This document shows positions 51,107-62,400 of a stretch of 64,000 nucleotides of DNA, in pieces. Origin of the DNA: Candidatus Lachnoclostridium avicola (GTDB lineage Bacteria; Bacillota; Clostridia; Lachnospirales; Lachnospiraceae); NCBI GenBank assembly GCA_019114465.1, contig DXFM01000047.1, forward strand, positions 1 through 64,000. The letters are read 5' to 3'. The first letter of the stretch is position 1. Every line of letters begins with the position of its first letter. A model generated the notes under the pieces. It had not been told where the DNA came from. It saw nothing but the letters and a program-made list of their open reading frames with translations, and ran no database searches. A program made the position numbers and the translations under genes.

Positions 51107-51736
51107 TTATTTGGTTCCAAAGATCCGGTCGCCGGCATCTCCCAGGCCGGGACAGATGTAGGCGTTTTCGTTGAGGCAGCGGTCCACATGGCCCACGTAG
51201 ATCTGAATGTCCGGATGGGCCTTGCGGAGACGCTCCAGCCCTTCGGGAGCTGCGATGATAGACATGAATTTGATCTTCTTTCCGCCGTGTTCTTTGATGA
51301 AATTGACGGCGGCCACGGCAGAACCGCCGGTGGCCAGCATGGGATCGGTGACCACGATGGTCCGCAGTTCAATGGGATCCGGCAGCTTGCAGTAGTACTC
51401 GTGGGGTTCGTGGGTGACTTCGTCCCGGTAGAGGCCGATGTGACCTACCTTTGCGGAGGGAACCAGGGCGAGGATTCCGTTTACCATCCCCAGTCCCGCC
51501 CGGAGAATGGGAACTACCGCCAGCTTTTTGCCGGCAATCATAGGGGTCATGCAGGTTTCGATGGGAGTTTCCACCTTCACGTCCTGCAGCGGAAGATCTC
51601 TCAGGGCTTCGTAGCCCATGAGCATGGCGATCTCCTCCACCAGGGCGCGGAACTCATTGGTCCCTGTGTTTTTGTCCCTGAGAATGGAGATCTTGTGCTG
51701 GATCAGCGGATGATTGAGTACAGTTACATTTTCCAT
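51107..51736 (-). CDS. upp: Uracil phosphoribosyltransferase
   Basis: 209 residues, the family length. The PRPP-binding motif [13 protein letters not shown] and the uracil-binding C-terminal end ([17 protein letters not shown]) are present. It salvages uracil to UMP in the cytoplasm. It is transcribed leftwards 15 bases after a lipoprotein gene, an unusual partner. AAAGGAA is its ribosome site. Confidence 0.97.
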   Translation of the reverse strand: MENVTVLNHPLIQHKISILRDKNTGTNEFRALVEEIAMLMGYEALRDLPLQDVKVETPIETCMTPMIAGKKLAVVPILRAGLGMVNGILALVPSAKVGHIGLYRDEVTHEPHEYYCKLPDPIELRTIVVTDPMLATGGSAVAAVNFIKEHGGKKIKFMSIIAAPEGLERLRKAHPDIQIYVGHVDRCLNENAYICPGLGDAGDRIFGTK

Positions 51737-51751
51737 GGTATATTCCTTTCT

Positions 51752-52564
51752 CTATTTGGTTTCCGGTGTAAAGGCCACGAGGGCGTAGTCCCCCAGAGCG
51801 TGGGGAACGGGGATGGAAAAGTAGATATCCCCTTCTTTTTCGTAGCTGAAGCTTTCCGGGAAGGTTTCTCCTTTAATGGGGAAATCCGCCTGGCGGAAAA
51901 GCTGAGTGTAATAATCCATGGACTGGGAGGCGATATACTCCTTGACTGCGGCCTCTCCGTCGGCATCCAGACCTTCAAACTGGCAGCCGTCAGACATGAC
52001 ATATCCGGCCATGGTGGACGGCTCCGCATAGGTGGTAAATCCCACGTCTGAAGCCTGATCCATGTCAACGGTGTTGGTGTAAAACACAGCTGTGGAGTAG
52101 GCAGCTCCCGCTGCGGAGAGCTGTCCCGTATAGACTGCAGTGAGCCGCTGACGGTCCGCGGATACGATCTGACAGCGGACCGTCAGGCTGTCGTCCGCCT
52201 CGTTTAAGTCCTGGGCGTCAATGATGGACAGGGCATTATTTTTCAGCAGGTCATTGACGGCATCCTCCGTTTCGCTGCTGTTTAAACCGGAGACCACGGG
52301 ATACTGTATGGACACCTTTCCGGAGGTGTAGGTCTCCAGGGAGGTGGACAGGCCTTTGGAGGAATCCGGGCGGGTATTTCCCTCCGCCTGGGAGGATTCC
52401 TCGGCTGTTGTCCCTGTCTCCGCTTCCGTTTCTTCTGAGGAAGCCATGGTTTCTGCCCCCGTAGTGTGGGAGCTGGACAGATCTACATTGTTTTTGGAAC
52501 CGCATCCGGCTGCCAGACACATGCCGGACAGCAGGAAAACAGGAATGATAAGAGAACGCTTCAT
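51752..52564 (-). CDS. Predicted lipoprotein, DUF4163/RsiV-like C-terminal part
   Basis: 270 residues. A basic start and hydrophobic helix end in LAAGC with Cys21, a lipobox, so it is membrane-anchored outside the cell. A Ser/Thr/Glu-rich linker (about 25-75) precedes a domain of about 190 residues (YTSGKVSIQYPVVSGLNS onward) that resembles the DUF4163/DUF3298 pair of PdaC and RsiV; this match is by overall impression only. GGAG lies upstream of the ATG at 52564; the frame reaches back to 52606. First gene of the unit with upp. Confidence 0.6.
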   Translation of the reverse strand: MKRSLIIPVFLLSGMCLAAGCGSKNNVDLSSSHTTGAETMASSEETEAETGTTAEESSQAEGNTRPDSSKGLSTSLETYTSGKVSIQYPVVSGLNSSETEDAVNDLLKNNALSIIDAQDLNEADDSLTVRCQIVSADRQRLTAVYTGQLSAAGAAYSTAVFYTNTVDMDQASDVGFTTYAEPSTMAGYVMSDGCQFEGLDADGEAAVKEYIASQSMDYYTQLFRQADFPIKGETFPESFSYEKEGDIYFSIPVPHALGDYALVAFTPETK

Positions 52565-52594
52565 AGGCAGAGTCTCCTTTCTTGATTTGAGCTC

Positions 52595-52600
52595 ATTATA
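52595..52600 (-). promoter_or_regulatory. Possible -10 of the lipoprotein-upp unit
   Basis: TATAAT on the minus strand, 30 bases before the lipoprotein start; no convincing -35 at the right distance. Confidence 0.4.
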
Positions 52601-52738
52601 TACCAAAAAGCGGGATTTTTCTACTGCTTTCGCGGAGGCCGAATGCTTTTTAAGGATAAATTATAAAAATCGTAAAGTCTGAGGACATGGGCCATAGTAT
52701 AATGGCTGTAATAAAAGGAGAAGGAGGAAGAAAATAGT

Positions 52739-54004
52739 ATGGGTTTTCTGGACAGTGACGACAGAGAGGTGCTGGCGCGGATCGGATTCCAAAACGGCAG
52801 GAAGGGCGGAAGCCTGGTCCATTACCTGAACAAGCGCCTGAGCGGCGGAGACGGGCTGGGGGGCCTGGCTTTTGCCGGAAATGACAGGGAATTGGCCCTG
52901 TGGATGGCCAGAGGCTGCTGCGCTCTGGGAGACTATGAACACTACTACATGGCAGCCCAGTGGCTGGGGAGGGCCGGAGGAGAAGAGTCGGCCGAAGGAG
53001 AATCTCTCTATCTTATGGCTTTGGCCGCCATGTACTGTGGCCGGCCGGAGGAAGCCCTTTCTTACGCGGAGAGCAGCGTGGGACAGGAGGAAGGGCGGCC
53101 GGAAGCCTGGCACCTTCTGGCAGAGCTTTACAGCTTCGCCGGGGAGCAGCAGAAAGCCCTGGATGCGGTGGAAAAAGGCCGGCCGGCCGGCGGCTTCCCG
53201 GAAGACTGGGACCGGCTGGAACAGATGATTCTGGCGGGAGACAGTCTGGAGGCTATGGAAAAAACAAGAATCCGGAACATGAGCGCCCGGGCCGGAGAGC
53301 AGGGCAGCCTGCTGGAGAAATGCCGGCTGGAAGCGACGGACGGCCTGGTCTGCGACCGGGCGGGGCTGGAAGGGGTGATGTCGGTGCTGAAACCGGAGAT
53401 CTGGGATGGGGATGAACCCTACTGCGGGTTCTGCTGCCTGAACGGGGACCGGGAACTGACGGGCGCGTTTTACATGAATGAGGCCGCCGTATCCAAGTGG
53501 AAGCCGGAAGAGCTGCGCAGGATTCTCGGGGCCCTGCCGGAGATGGAAGGGGAGGGACGGAAAGCCCTGGCGGAAAACGGAGCCGGAGACGGGGAGCTGT
53601 GCCTTCTGGAGCTGTATCCGGATCACACTCTGGGCCTGGTGTTTGAAACTGAAACCGGAGAGCAGAAGGTGGCTGTGGATGGGGCCGGAACGGTCAGCCG
53701 GGAGATGGAGACCACGGCCTCCGCGGAGAGCTCCCTTCTGTTGAGGGAGCCGGGATGGAACTTTGAACAGCTGAAAAAAGATCTGTATCTGGACTGGGGG
53801 ATTTCCTGCGGGGAGATGGAAGAAAAGGGGATGCTGACCTTTTTAGACAGCGGTATGAAGGTGACGGTGAGCCTGGGACTGGACGGAAACAGAAATGTCT
53901 GCCTGACGGCGGTGGTTCTGGGAGAGGAGGGACAGCAGCTGGAAGCGGAGCTGGAGCTGGAGCGTGTCCTGGAGTCCTGCAGAAAGCAGAAGGGAGTGGG
54001 ATGA
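52739..54004 (+). CDS. Unrecognised protein with TPR-like N-terminal region
   Basis: 421 residues. I do not recognise the family. Residues about 50-165 have the alternating small/hydrophobic pattern of tetratricopeptide repeats (ALGDYEHYYMAAQWLGRAGG, YCGRPEEALSYAESS, FAGEQQKALDAVEKG). The C-terminal half (about 200-415) looks like a mixed alpha/beta domain without motifs I know. No signal peptide or membrane helix is seen, so it is probably cytoplasmic. It is very rich in Gly, Glu and Leu. AGGAGGAAG lies before the ATG; a TATAAT at 52698-52703 with a weak -35 may drive it. Stands alone between the lipoprotein and the tRNA. Confidence 0.7.
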   Translation: MGFLDSDDREVLARIGFQNGRKGGSLVHYLNKRLSGGDGLGGLAFAGNDRELALWMARGCCALGDYEHYYMAAQWLGRAGGEESAEGESLYLMALAAMYCGRPEEALSYAESSVGQEEGRPEAWHLLAELYSFAGEQQKALDAVEKGRPAGGFPEDWDRLEQMILAGDSLEAMEKTRIRNMSARAGEQGSLLEKCRLEATDGLVCDRAGLEGVMSVLKPEIWDGDEPYCGFCCLNGDRELTGAFYMNEAAVSKWKPEELRRILGALPEMEGEGRKALAENGAGDGELCLLELYPDHTLGLVFETETGEQKVAVDGAGTVSREMETTASAESSLLLREPGWNFEQLKKDLYLDWGISCGEMEEKGMLTFLDSGMKVTVSLGLDGNRNVCLTAVVLGEEGQQLEAELELERVLESCRKQKGVG

Positions 54005-54083
54005 GAAATTTAAACAATGATTGACCTTCTTATCATACACTGCCGGCATAAGGTATTTTCGTTTGAAATGTTTACGAAAACTA

Positions 54084-54112
54084 TTGCTTTTTTAATTTGT
54101 TTCTGATAAGAT
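54084..54112 (+). promoter_or_regulatory. Promoter of tRNA-Leu
   Basis: TTGCTT (54084-54089), 17-base spacer, TAAGAT (54107-54112), 21 bases before the tRNA. Confidence 0.75.
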
Positions 54113-54133
54113 ATTTTTTGTTGATCATTGGAA

Positions 54134-54216
54134 GCCGGCTTGTCGGAATGGCAGACGAGGTGGACTCAAAATCCATTGGTGGCGACACCGTGCGGGTTCA
54201 AGTCCCGCAGCCGGCA
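54134..54216 (+). tRNA. tRNA-Leu (anticodon CAA)
   Basis: 83 bases. Acceptor stem GCCGGCT / AGCCGGC with discriminator A; anticodon loop CTCAAAA gives CAA, decoding UUG; a long variable arm (TGGTGGCGACACCG) identifies a class II leucine tRNA; T arm GCGGGTTCAAGTCCCGC. The 3' CCA is not encoded. It has its own promoter and terminator. Confidence 0.95.
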
Positions 54217-54225
54217 GTGATAAAG

Positions 54226-54265
54226 ATCTCGTGTTTATTTTAGAGAAAACACGGGATTTTTTTTT
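54226..54265 (+). terminator. Terminator of tRNA-Leu
   Basis: 11-bp stem ATCTCGTGTTT (54226-54236) with AAACACGGGAT (54247-54257, one G-U pair), followed by nine T (54257-54265). Confidence 0.92.
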
Positions 54266-54270
54266 ACTTT

Positions 54271-54460
54271 AAAAGCCCAGTCTCAAGGCAGATGTGGAAC
54301 GGCTGCTTGCAGGCCGGGCCGTCTATGCTTTAGAGACACTAATCTGTATGAGCAAGAAGACCGATAGGCCGGATTGCATGAGTGAATAGCACGGAGCGAT
54401 CCGAAGGCTTTCAAGGTTTGTGGTGTCCGCGTTAGCGGATTCGGAGGTTTTATAGGAAAA
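54271..54460. repeat. Dispersed intergenic repeat, copy B
   Basis: Related to copy A at 30309-30444. The closing stem is AAAGCC (54272-54277) with GGCTTT (54406-54411); GGATT/GATCC replaces GGATC/GATCC by a G-U pair, and the CCGC-GTTA-GCGG hairpin (54427-54438) keeps its stem with a changed loop. It carries a 55-base unit absent from copy A, bounded by GGCCGG at 54312-54317 and 54367-54372. It fills much of the 634-base gap between the gene at 52739 and the PTS operon, which otherwise holds the tRNA and two dyads. Confidence 0.7.
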
Positions 54461-54482
54461 TTCGTCCCCCAATTCACTTCTT

Positions 54483-54513
54483 GGTACGATTCACAGACTT
54501 TGTGAATGATACC
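54483..54513 (+). promoter_or_regulatory. Large dyad upstream of the PTS operon
   Basis: Inverted repeat GGTACGATTCACA (54483-54495) with TGTGAATGATACC (54501-54513), 11 of 13 positions matching, 5-base centre. It lies 37 bases before the -35 of the PTS promoter and could be an operator for the RpiR-family regulator at 57698. Confidence 0.5.
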
Positions 54514-54526
54514 TGGAAATGTGAAA

Positions 54527-54540
54527 TGCACCAAAGTGCA
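54527..54540 (+). promoter_or_regulatory. Small dyad upstream of the PTS promoter
   Basis: TGCAC-CAAA-GTGCA, a perfect 5-bp dyad ending 9 bases before the -35. Candidate operator half of the same regulation region. Confidence 0.35.
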
Positions 54541-54549
54541 CAAAAAATA

Positions 54550-54578
54550 TTGCTTTGACGCGAGAAAATTTGTATTAT
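54550..54578 (+). promoter_or_regulatory. Promoter of the PTS operon
   Basis: TTGCTT (54550-54555), 17-base spacer, TATTAT (54573-54578), 60 bases before the start codon. Confidence 0.65.
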
Positions 54579-54638
54579 GTACCCGAGATGATAGACCGGT
54601 TAGTCACTTGAGAAAATTAACAGGGGGATATTAGAACG

Positions 54639-57594
<2,956 letters not shown>

Positions 57595-57697
57595 ATGCAG
57601 GTGGGATTTGATCTGGCTGAGAAAAAGAAAATGCTGGAGAGACGAAAGGTTCTATGATATGATGGAAACCAGATAGATAAAGAAGGGGATGTACATC

Positions 57698-58477
57698 ATG
57701 AAACTTGAGGCTCTGATCAGTAAACACTACGACAGCCTGAATCCCAACGATTTGATCATTTGGCGGTATATTTATAAACATAAGGAAAAATGCGCCAATA
57801 TGTCCATAGAGGCTCTAGCGGAAGCCTGCAGCGTGTCTCGGAGCACGGTGATGCGGTTTGCCCAGAAGCTGGGTTTGGCCGGATACAGCGAGCTGAAGGT
57901 TCACCTGAGGTGGGAGCTGGAGGAGATCCGGGACACGCCGGAGCATTTCGCAGATATGGTCTGCGATATGAATATCCGGGCGATCCAGCATTTCCGGGAA
58001 CAGAAATATGACAAAGTATGCGGGCTGCTGACGGAGTCGAAACGCATTTTTACCTACGGCACAGGGATGGCCCAAAAGGCAGTGTGCAGCGAGTTCAGGC
58101 GGATGATGTTGTCCCTGAATATTCTGGTCCAAGACATTCCTGGGGAGGGGGAACTACGAAAAACGGCGAAGCTGCTGACGGAAGACGATGTGATTCTGAT
58201 CGTCTCCAAATCAGGGGAGAGCAGTGTTCTGGCGGATGTGATGACCTGGCTTGATGGCCGCGGGATCCCATCCATCTCCTTGACCAGATATGGGAACAAT
58301 ACTTTGGCGAAGATGAGCACCATTAATCTGTTTGTGGACATTGAGGAGATCGCTTTGCTGGAGAACACCAATTTTGAGTCCATGACAAGGATGTTCATTA
58401 TTATGGAAATTTTGTTTACCAAGCTGGTAGAGTACAGAACCGGAAGGCTGAAGGGAGAATCCTCCGTCTCCGGATAA
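57698..58477 (+). CDS. RpiR-family regulator of the PTS operon
   Basis: 259 residues. N-terminal HTH_6 domain with NMSIEALAEACSVSRSTVMRF (described here only as the segment around 37-57; the recognition helix is SRSTVMRFAQKLG) and a C-terminal SIS domain (about 105-235) with TYGTGMAQKAV and IVSKSGESS, which binds a phosphosugar. GlvR-like regulators of this type control alpha-glucoside operons. Start at 57698 is 9 bases after GGGG; the ATG at 57689 touches that site. It follows the glucosidase by 103 bases and closes the operon. Confidence 0.88.
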   Translation: MKLEALISKHYDSLNPNDLIIWRYIYKHKEKCANMSIEALAEACSVSRSTVMRFAQKLGLAGYSELKVHLRWELEEIRDTPEHFADMVCDMNIRAIQHFREQKYDKVCGLLTESKRIFTYGTGMAQKAVCSEFRRMMLSLNILVQDIPGEGELRKTAKLLTEDDVILIVSKSGESSVLADVMTWLDGRGIPSISLTRYGNNTLAKMSTINLFVDIEEIALLENTNFESMTRMFIIMEILFTKLVEYRTGRLKGESSVSG

Positions 58478-58495
58478 ACAATAAAAGAATGAGAG

Positions 58496-58534
58496 GGCAG
58501 GTTTTGCAAAAAACGGGCAGAACCTGCCTTCTTT
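58496..58534 (+). terminator. Terminator after the RpiR gene
   Basis: 8-bp stem GGCAGGTT (58496-58503) with AACCTGCC (58521-58528), extended by TG/CA inside, then TTCTTTC. Moderate T tract. Confidence 0.7.
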
Positions 58535-58592
58535 CACGTTCCTGGACCGGCTTTCATTTTTCCCCAGGCCGGCTTCCGTTTTTTCCCGGAGG

Positions 58593-58621
58593 TTGAAAAC
58601 GGGGATGATCTGTTGTATGAT
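58593..58621 (+). promoter_or_regulatory. Promoter of the zinc-finger gene and polA
   Basis: TTGAAA (58593-58598), 17-base spacer, TATGAT (58616-58621). No other promoter is obvious before polA. Confidence 0.7.
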
Positions 58622-58654
58622 AGGGAAAGATGAAAATGGGAGGAGGATGCCGAC

Positions 58655-59002
58655 ATGACATGCAGGGAAGCGCAGCAGATGGTCATGCCCTATATCAATC
58701 ACCAGCTTTCAGATGAGGATCTGGAGGCCTTTCTGCTCCATGTGAAGGGATGTCCCGACTGCAGAGAGGAGCTGGAGATCTATTTTACTGTGGATTACGG
58801 CCTGCGCCAGCTGGATGACGACAACGGGACCTACGATATCCCGGGTGCCCTGAAACGGACTCTGGAACAGTCCTGGGACCACGTCCGCCATGTGCATGTC
58901 CTCACCGTGCTCCGGTACGTGTTCGGCACCTTAAGCGCTCTCAGCCTGACGGTCATGTTCCTTCTGCAGATGAGGATCTGGTGGCAGGCGGGAATGTTTT
59001 GA
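58655..59002 (+). CDS. Zinc-finger (zf-HC2) membrane protein, anti-sigma-factor-like
   Basis: 115 residues. The N-terminal zf-HC2 motif is Cys3, then His29-x3-Cys33-x2-Cys36 (HVKGCPDC), the zinc-binding anti-sigma fold; a single C-terminal membrane helix (about 81-105) would anchor it with the finger in the cytoplasm. No sigma factor gene is adjacent, so its partner is unknown; it may be a structural relative rather than a true anti-sigma factor. polA follows after 27 bases in the same direction. Confidence 0.75.
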   Translation: MTCREAQQMVMPYINHQLSDEDLEAFLLHVKGCPDCREELEIYFTVDYGLRQLDDDNGTYDIPGALKRTLEQSWDHVRHVHVLTVLRYVFGTLSALSLTVMFLLQMRIWWQAGMF

Positions 59003-59029
59003 CCCTGTGATTGCAGATAGGAGAACAGA

Positions 59030-61741
59030 ATGGAAAAATTAGTATTAATCGACGGCCACAGCATCCTGAACCGGGCTTTTTACGGGGTGCCGAATCTCAC
59101 CAATTCCGAAGGAATCCATACCAATGCAGTGTATGGATTTTTGAATATTATGTTCAAGATCCTGGAGGAAGAGCAGTGCGACCATCTGGCGGTGGCCTTT
59201 GACCGAAAGGAGCCCACCTTCCGCCACAATATGTATTCCGACTATAAAGGGACGAGAAAACCCATGCCGGAGGAGCTGAGAGAGCAGGTGCCCCTGATGC
59301 AGGAGGTGCTGAAAGCCATGGGGATCCCCATTCTGACTCTGGCCGGATATGAGGCAGACGATATTCTGGGAACGGTGGCAAAACGGATGGCGGGCCAGGG
59401 CGTGGAGGTCTCCGTGGTATCCGGGGACCGGGATCTGCTGCAGCTGGCGGATGAGAAAATAAAAATCCGGATTCCGAAAACCAGCCGGGGAACCACAGAG
59501 GTCCACGATTACTATCCGGAGGATGTGAAGCGGGAGTATCAGGTGACGCCCCAGGAGTTTATCGACGTGAAGGCGCTCATGGGGGACAGCTCCGACAACA
59601 TTCCGGGGGTTCCCTCCATCGGGGAGAAGACGGCGACGGCTATTATCGCGGCTTACGGGAGCATTGAAAACGCCTACGCCCACCTGGAGGAGATCAAGCC
59701 GCCCCGGGCGAAGAAGGCTCTGGAAGAACACTACGACATGGCCCAGATGAGCAAGGAGCTGGCAACCATCTGCATCGATGCCCCGGTGGAATTCTCCTAC
59801 GAGGACGCGGAGGTGGGAGATCTCTATACCCCGGAAGCCTATCAGTATATGAAGCGCCTGGAATTTAAGTCCATCCTCACCAGGTTCGGGGACGGCGCCA
59901 GGGGGGAGGTCTCCGTGGAATCCCGGTTCCGTCTGGTGGAAAATCAAAAGGAGGCGGAGGCCCTGGTCCGGGAGGCGAAGCAGGCGGAGCGGAGAGGTCT
60001 TCAGCTGATTCTGGGGGATGCAAAGGAGCAGGAAGAACAGCTGTCCTTTTTCTCCGGGGCGGACGGCACCCTGGAAGTGGGGAAAAAGGCCGCCGGGCCG
60101 GGAAAAGAGGGGGCTGCTCTGGCTCTCTGCTTCGGACCGGATCAGATTTTCTGTCTGAAGGCAGGCGGAGAAATTTCTTCCCAGTGGCTGGAAGAGGCGG
60201 CGGCGGAACTCTGCCGGTGCGGGGAGACCTGGGTCATGGACCTGAAGGAACAGCTTCCCAGACTGGGGCTGGAGGATGACGCCCCGGTATTTGACGCCGG
60301 AGTGGCCGCCTACCTGTTAAATCCTCTGAAGGACAGCTACGCCTACGATGATCTGGCCAGGGATTACCTGGGGATGACGGTGCCCTCCCGGGCGGACCTG
60401 CTGGGAAAGGCGTCCCTGGCGGAGGCCATCCGCTCAGGGGAGGAGAAGGGAATGGCCTGTGCCTGCTACATGGGCTGCATCGCCTGGAAAGCGGGCCCGG
60501 TCCTGAAGGAACAGCTGAATGAGACAGGGATGCAGGCCCTGTTTGCGGATATTGAAATGCCTCTGATCTACAGTCTGTATCATATGGAAGCGGAAGGCAT
60601 CCACGTGGAGCAGAAGGAGCTGAAGGAATACGGGGACCGGCTGAAGGTGCGCATTGAGAAGCTGGAAAAAGAGATTTACGACCAGGTGGGCGAGGAATTC
60701 AACATCAATTCCCCCAAGCAGCTGGGAGAAATTCTGTTTGAGAAAATGAAGCTGAAAGGCGGCAAGAAGACGAAGACGGGATACTCCACGGCGGCGGATG
60801 TGCTGGAGAAGCTGGCTCCGGACTGCCCGGTGGTGCAGATGGTCCTGGACTACCGCCAGCTGACGAAATTAAATTCCACTTACGCGGAGGGGCTGGCTGC
60901 CTACATCGGGCCGGACGGAAGAATTCACGGAAAATTCAATCAGACCATCACCGCCACCGGACGGATCAGCAGCACGGAGCCCAACCTGCAGAACATTCCC
61001 GTCCGCATGGAGCTGGGGCGGGAGATCCGGAAGGTATTTGTGGCGAAGGAGGGCTGCACCTTTGTGGATGCGGACTATTCTCAGATTGAGCTGAGAATCC
61101 TGGCCCACATGTCCGGGGATGAGAGGCTTATCGAGGCATACCGGGAAGCCCAGGATATTCACGCCATCACCGCCTCCCAGGTGTTCCACATCCCCCTGGA
61201 TCAGGTGACTCCCCTTCAGCGGCGCAACGCCAAGGCGGTGAACTTCGGCATCGTGTACGGAATCAGCGCCTTCGGCCTCAGTGAGGGCTTAAGTATCTCC
61301 AGGAAAGAGGCCATGGAATATATTGAGAAATATTTTGAAACTTATCCGGGGGTGAAAAAGTTCCTGGACGGCCTGGTGGAGCAGGCAAAGGAACAGGGAT
61401 ATGTCACCACCCTGTTTGGAAGACGGAGACCTATTCCAGAGTTGAAATCTCCCAGAACCAGGGCTTTCGGCGAGCGGGTGGCCATGAATTCCCCCATTCA
61501 GGGAACTGCGGCGGACATTATGAAGATCGCCATGGTGGCGGTGGACCGGGAACTGCGGCGGCGGAATATGGAGTCCCGGATCGTGCTTCAGGTTCACGAC
61601 GAGCTTCTGGTGGAGGCCAGGGAGAGCGAGGCTGAGGAAGTGGTGCGGATTCTGGAAGACAAGATGAAGCACGCCGCCGATCTGAAGGTATCTCTGGAGG
61701 TGGAGGCTAAGACCGGCCGCTCCTGGTTTGACGCCAAATAA
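59030..61741 (+). CDS. polA: DNA polymerase I
   Basis: 903 residues. The 5'-3' exonuclease domain (1-about 300) has its acidic residues in VLIDGHSILNRAFYG, YEADDILG, SGDRDLLQL and GDSSDNIPGVPSIG. The middle domain (about 310-490) keeps the fold but lacks the DxE motif I, so proofreading is probably absent. The polymerase domain has motif A with Asp682 and Glu687 (DADYSQIELR), RRNAKAVNFGIVYG in the fingers and motif C HDE with Asp857-Glu858. It fills gaps in repair and removes RNA primers. coaE follows directly, a common clostridial order. Confidence 0.97.
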   Translation: MEKLVLIDGHSILNRAFYGVPNLTNSEGIHTNAVYGFLNIMFKILEEEQCDHLAVAFDRKEPTFRHNMYSDYKGTRKPMPEELREQVPLMQEVLKAMGIPILTLAGYEADDILGTVAKRMAGQGVEVSVVSGDRDLLQLADEKIKIRIPKTSRGTTEVHDYYPEDVKREYQVTPQEFIDVKALMGDSSDNIPGVPSIGEKTATAIIAAYGSIENAYAHLEEIKPPRAKKALEEHYDMAQMSKELATICIDAPVEFSYEDAEVGDLYTPEAYQYMKRLEFKSILTRFGDGARGEVSVESRFRLVENQKEAEALVREAKQAERRGLQLILGDAKEQEEQLSFFSGADGTLEVGKKAAGPGKEGAALALCFGPDQIFCLKAGGEISSQWLEEAAAELCRCGETWVMDLKEQLPRLGLEDDAPVFDAGVAAYLLNPLKDSYAYDDLARDYLGMTVPSRADLLGKASLAEAIRSGEEKGMACACYMGCIAWKAGPVLKEQLNETGMQALFADIEMPLIYSLYHMEAEGIHVEQKELKEYGDRLKVRIEKLEKEIYDQVGEEFNINSPKQLGEILFEKMKLKGGKKTKTGYSTAADVLEKLAPDCPVVQMVLDYRQLTKLNSTYAEGLAAYIGPDGRIHGKFNQTITATGRISSTEPNLQNIPVRMELGREIRKVFVAKEGCTFVDADYSQIELRILAHMSGDERLIEAYREAQDIHAITASQVFHIPLDQVTPLQRRNAKAVNFGIVYGISAFGLSEGLSISRKEAMEYIEKYFETYPGVKKFLDGLVEQAKEQGYVTTLFGRRRPIPELKSPRTRAFGERVAMNSPIQGTAADIMKIAMVAVDRELRRRNMESRIVLQVHDELLVEARESEAEEVVRILEDKMKHAADLKVSLEVEAKTGRSWFDAK

Positions 61742-61782
61742 GGACCGGAAAAACGGCACCGGCGAAAAAAGGAGGAGAGACT

Positions 61783-62400
61783 GTGGCACAGGAAAAGACT
61801 CCCTATGTGATAGGAGTGACGGGAGGCGTGGGCTCGGGAAAGAGCTGCGTTCTCCAGATCTTAAAGAATGACTGGAACGCCAGGATTTTTCTGGCGGACA
61901 ATATTTCCCATGAGCTCATGGAGCCTGGTCAGGATGGTTTCCGGCAGGTGACGAAGGCTCTGGGAACGGGCATCCTGGCTCTGGACGGAACCATAGACCG
62001 AAAGGCCATGGCAGCCAGAATTTTTTCCGACGCCGCGGCCAGGGAGACGGTAAACGGCATCATCCATCCCATGGTCTGGGAAGAGGTGAGGCGGCGGCTT
62101 CGGAGAGCGGGGGAGGAGGGCGCTTCCCTGGCGGTGGTGGAAGCCGCCCTGCCCGGAGAAAAAATCCATGACATTTACGATGAAATGTGGTATGTTTATA
62201 CTTCAAGAGAGAACCGGATCCGCCGCCTGATGGAAGGGCGGGGCTACACCAGGGAAAAATGCGAGAGCATTATGGCGAGCCAGCTTTCCGATGAGGCGTT
62301 CCGCAGGCTGTGCGATTTTGAAATTGACAACAACGGCAGCCTGGAGGAAGTAAAGGAGCAGATCCGGAGCAGATTAGAGAACAGAGGTTTTACGACATGA
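61783..62400 (+). CDS. coaE: Dephospho-CoA kinase
   Basis: 205 residues. The P-loop is GGVGSGKS (14-21), followed by ADNISHEL (substrate Asp) and a lid region with Arg residues (RENRIRRLMEGRGY). It phosphorylates dephospho-CoA, the last step of CoA synthesis. Start is GTG at 61783, 5 bases after GGAGGAG. Its stop overlaps the next start (ATGA), so it is coupled with the MBL gene. Confidence 0.95.
   Translation: MAQEKTPYVIGVTGGVGSGKSCVLQILKNDWNARIFLADNISHELMEPGQDGFRQVTKALGTGILALDGTIDRKAMAARIFSDAAARETVNGIIHPMVWEEVRRRLRRAGEEGASLAVVEAALPGEKIHDIYDEMWYVYTSRENRIRRLMEGRGYTREKCESIMASQLSDEAFRRLCDFEIDNNGSLEEVKEQIRSRLENRGFTT

Noticed and set aside
54134-54216. tRNA-Leu as an integration site for a mobile island carrying the PTS operon
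   Set aside because: No integrase gene and no second copy of the tRNA 3' end was seen up to 64000; the following genes have normal composition.
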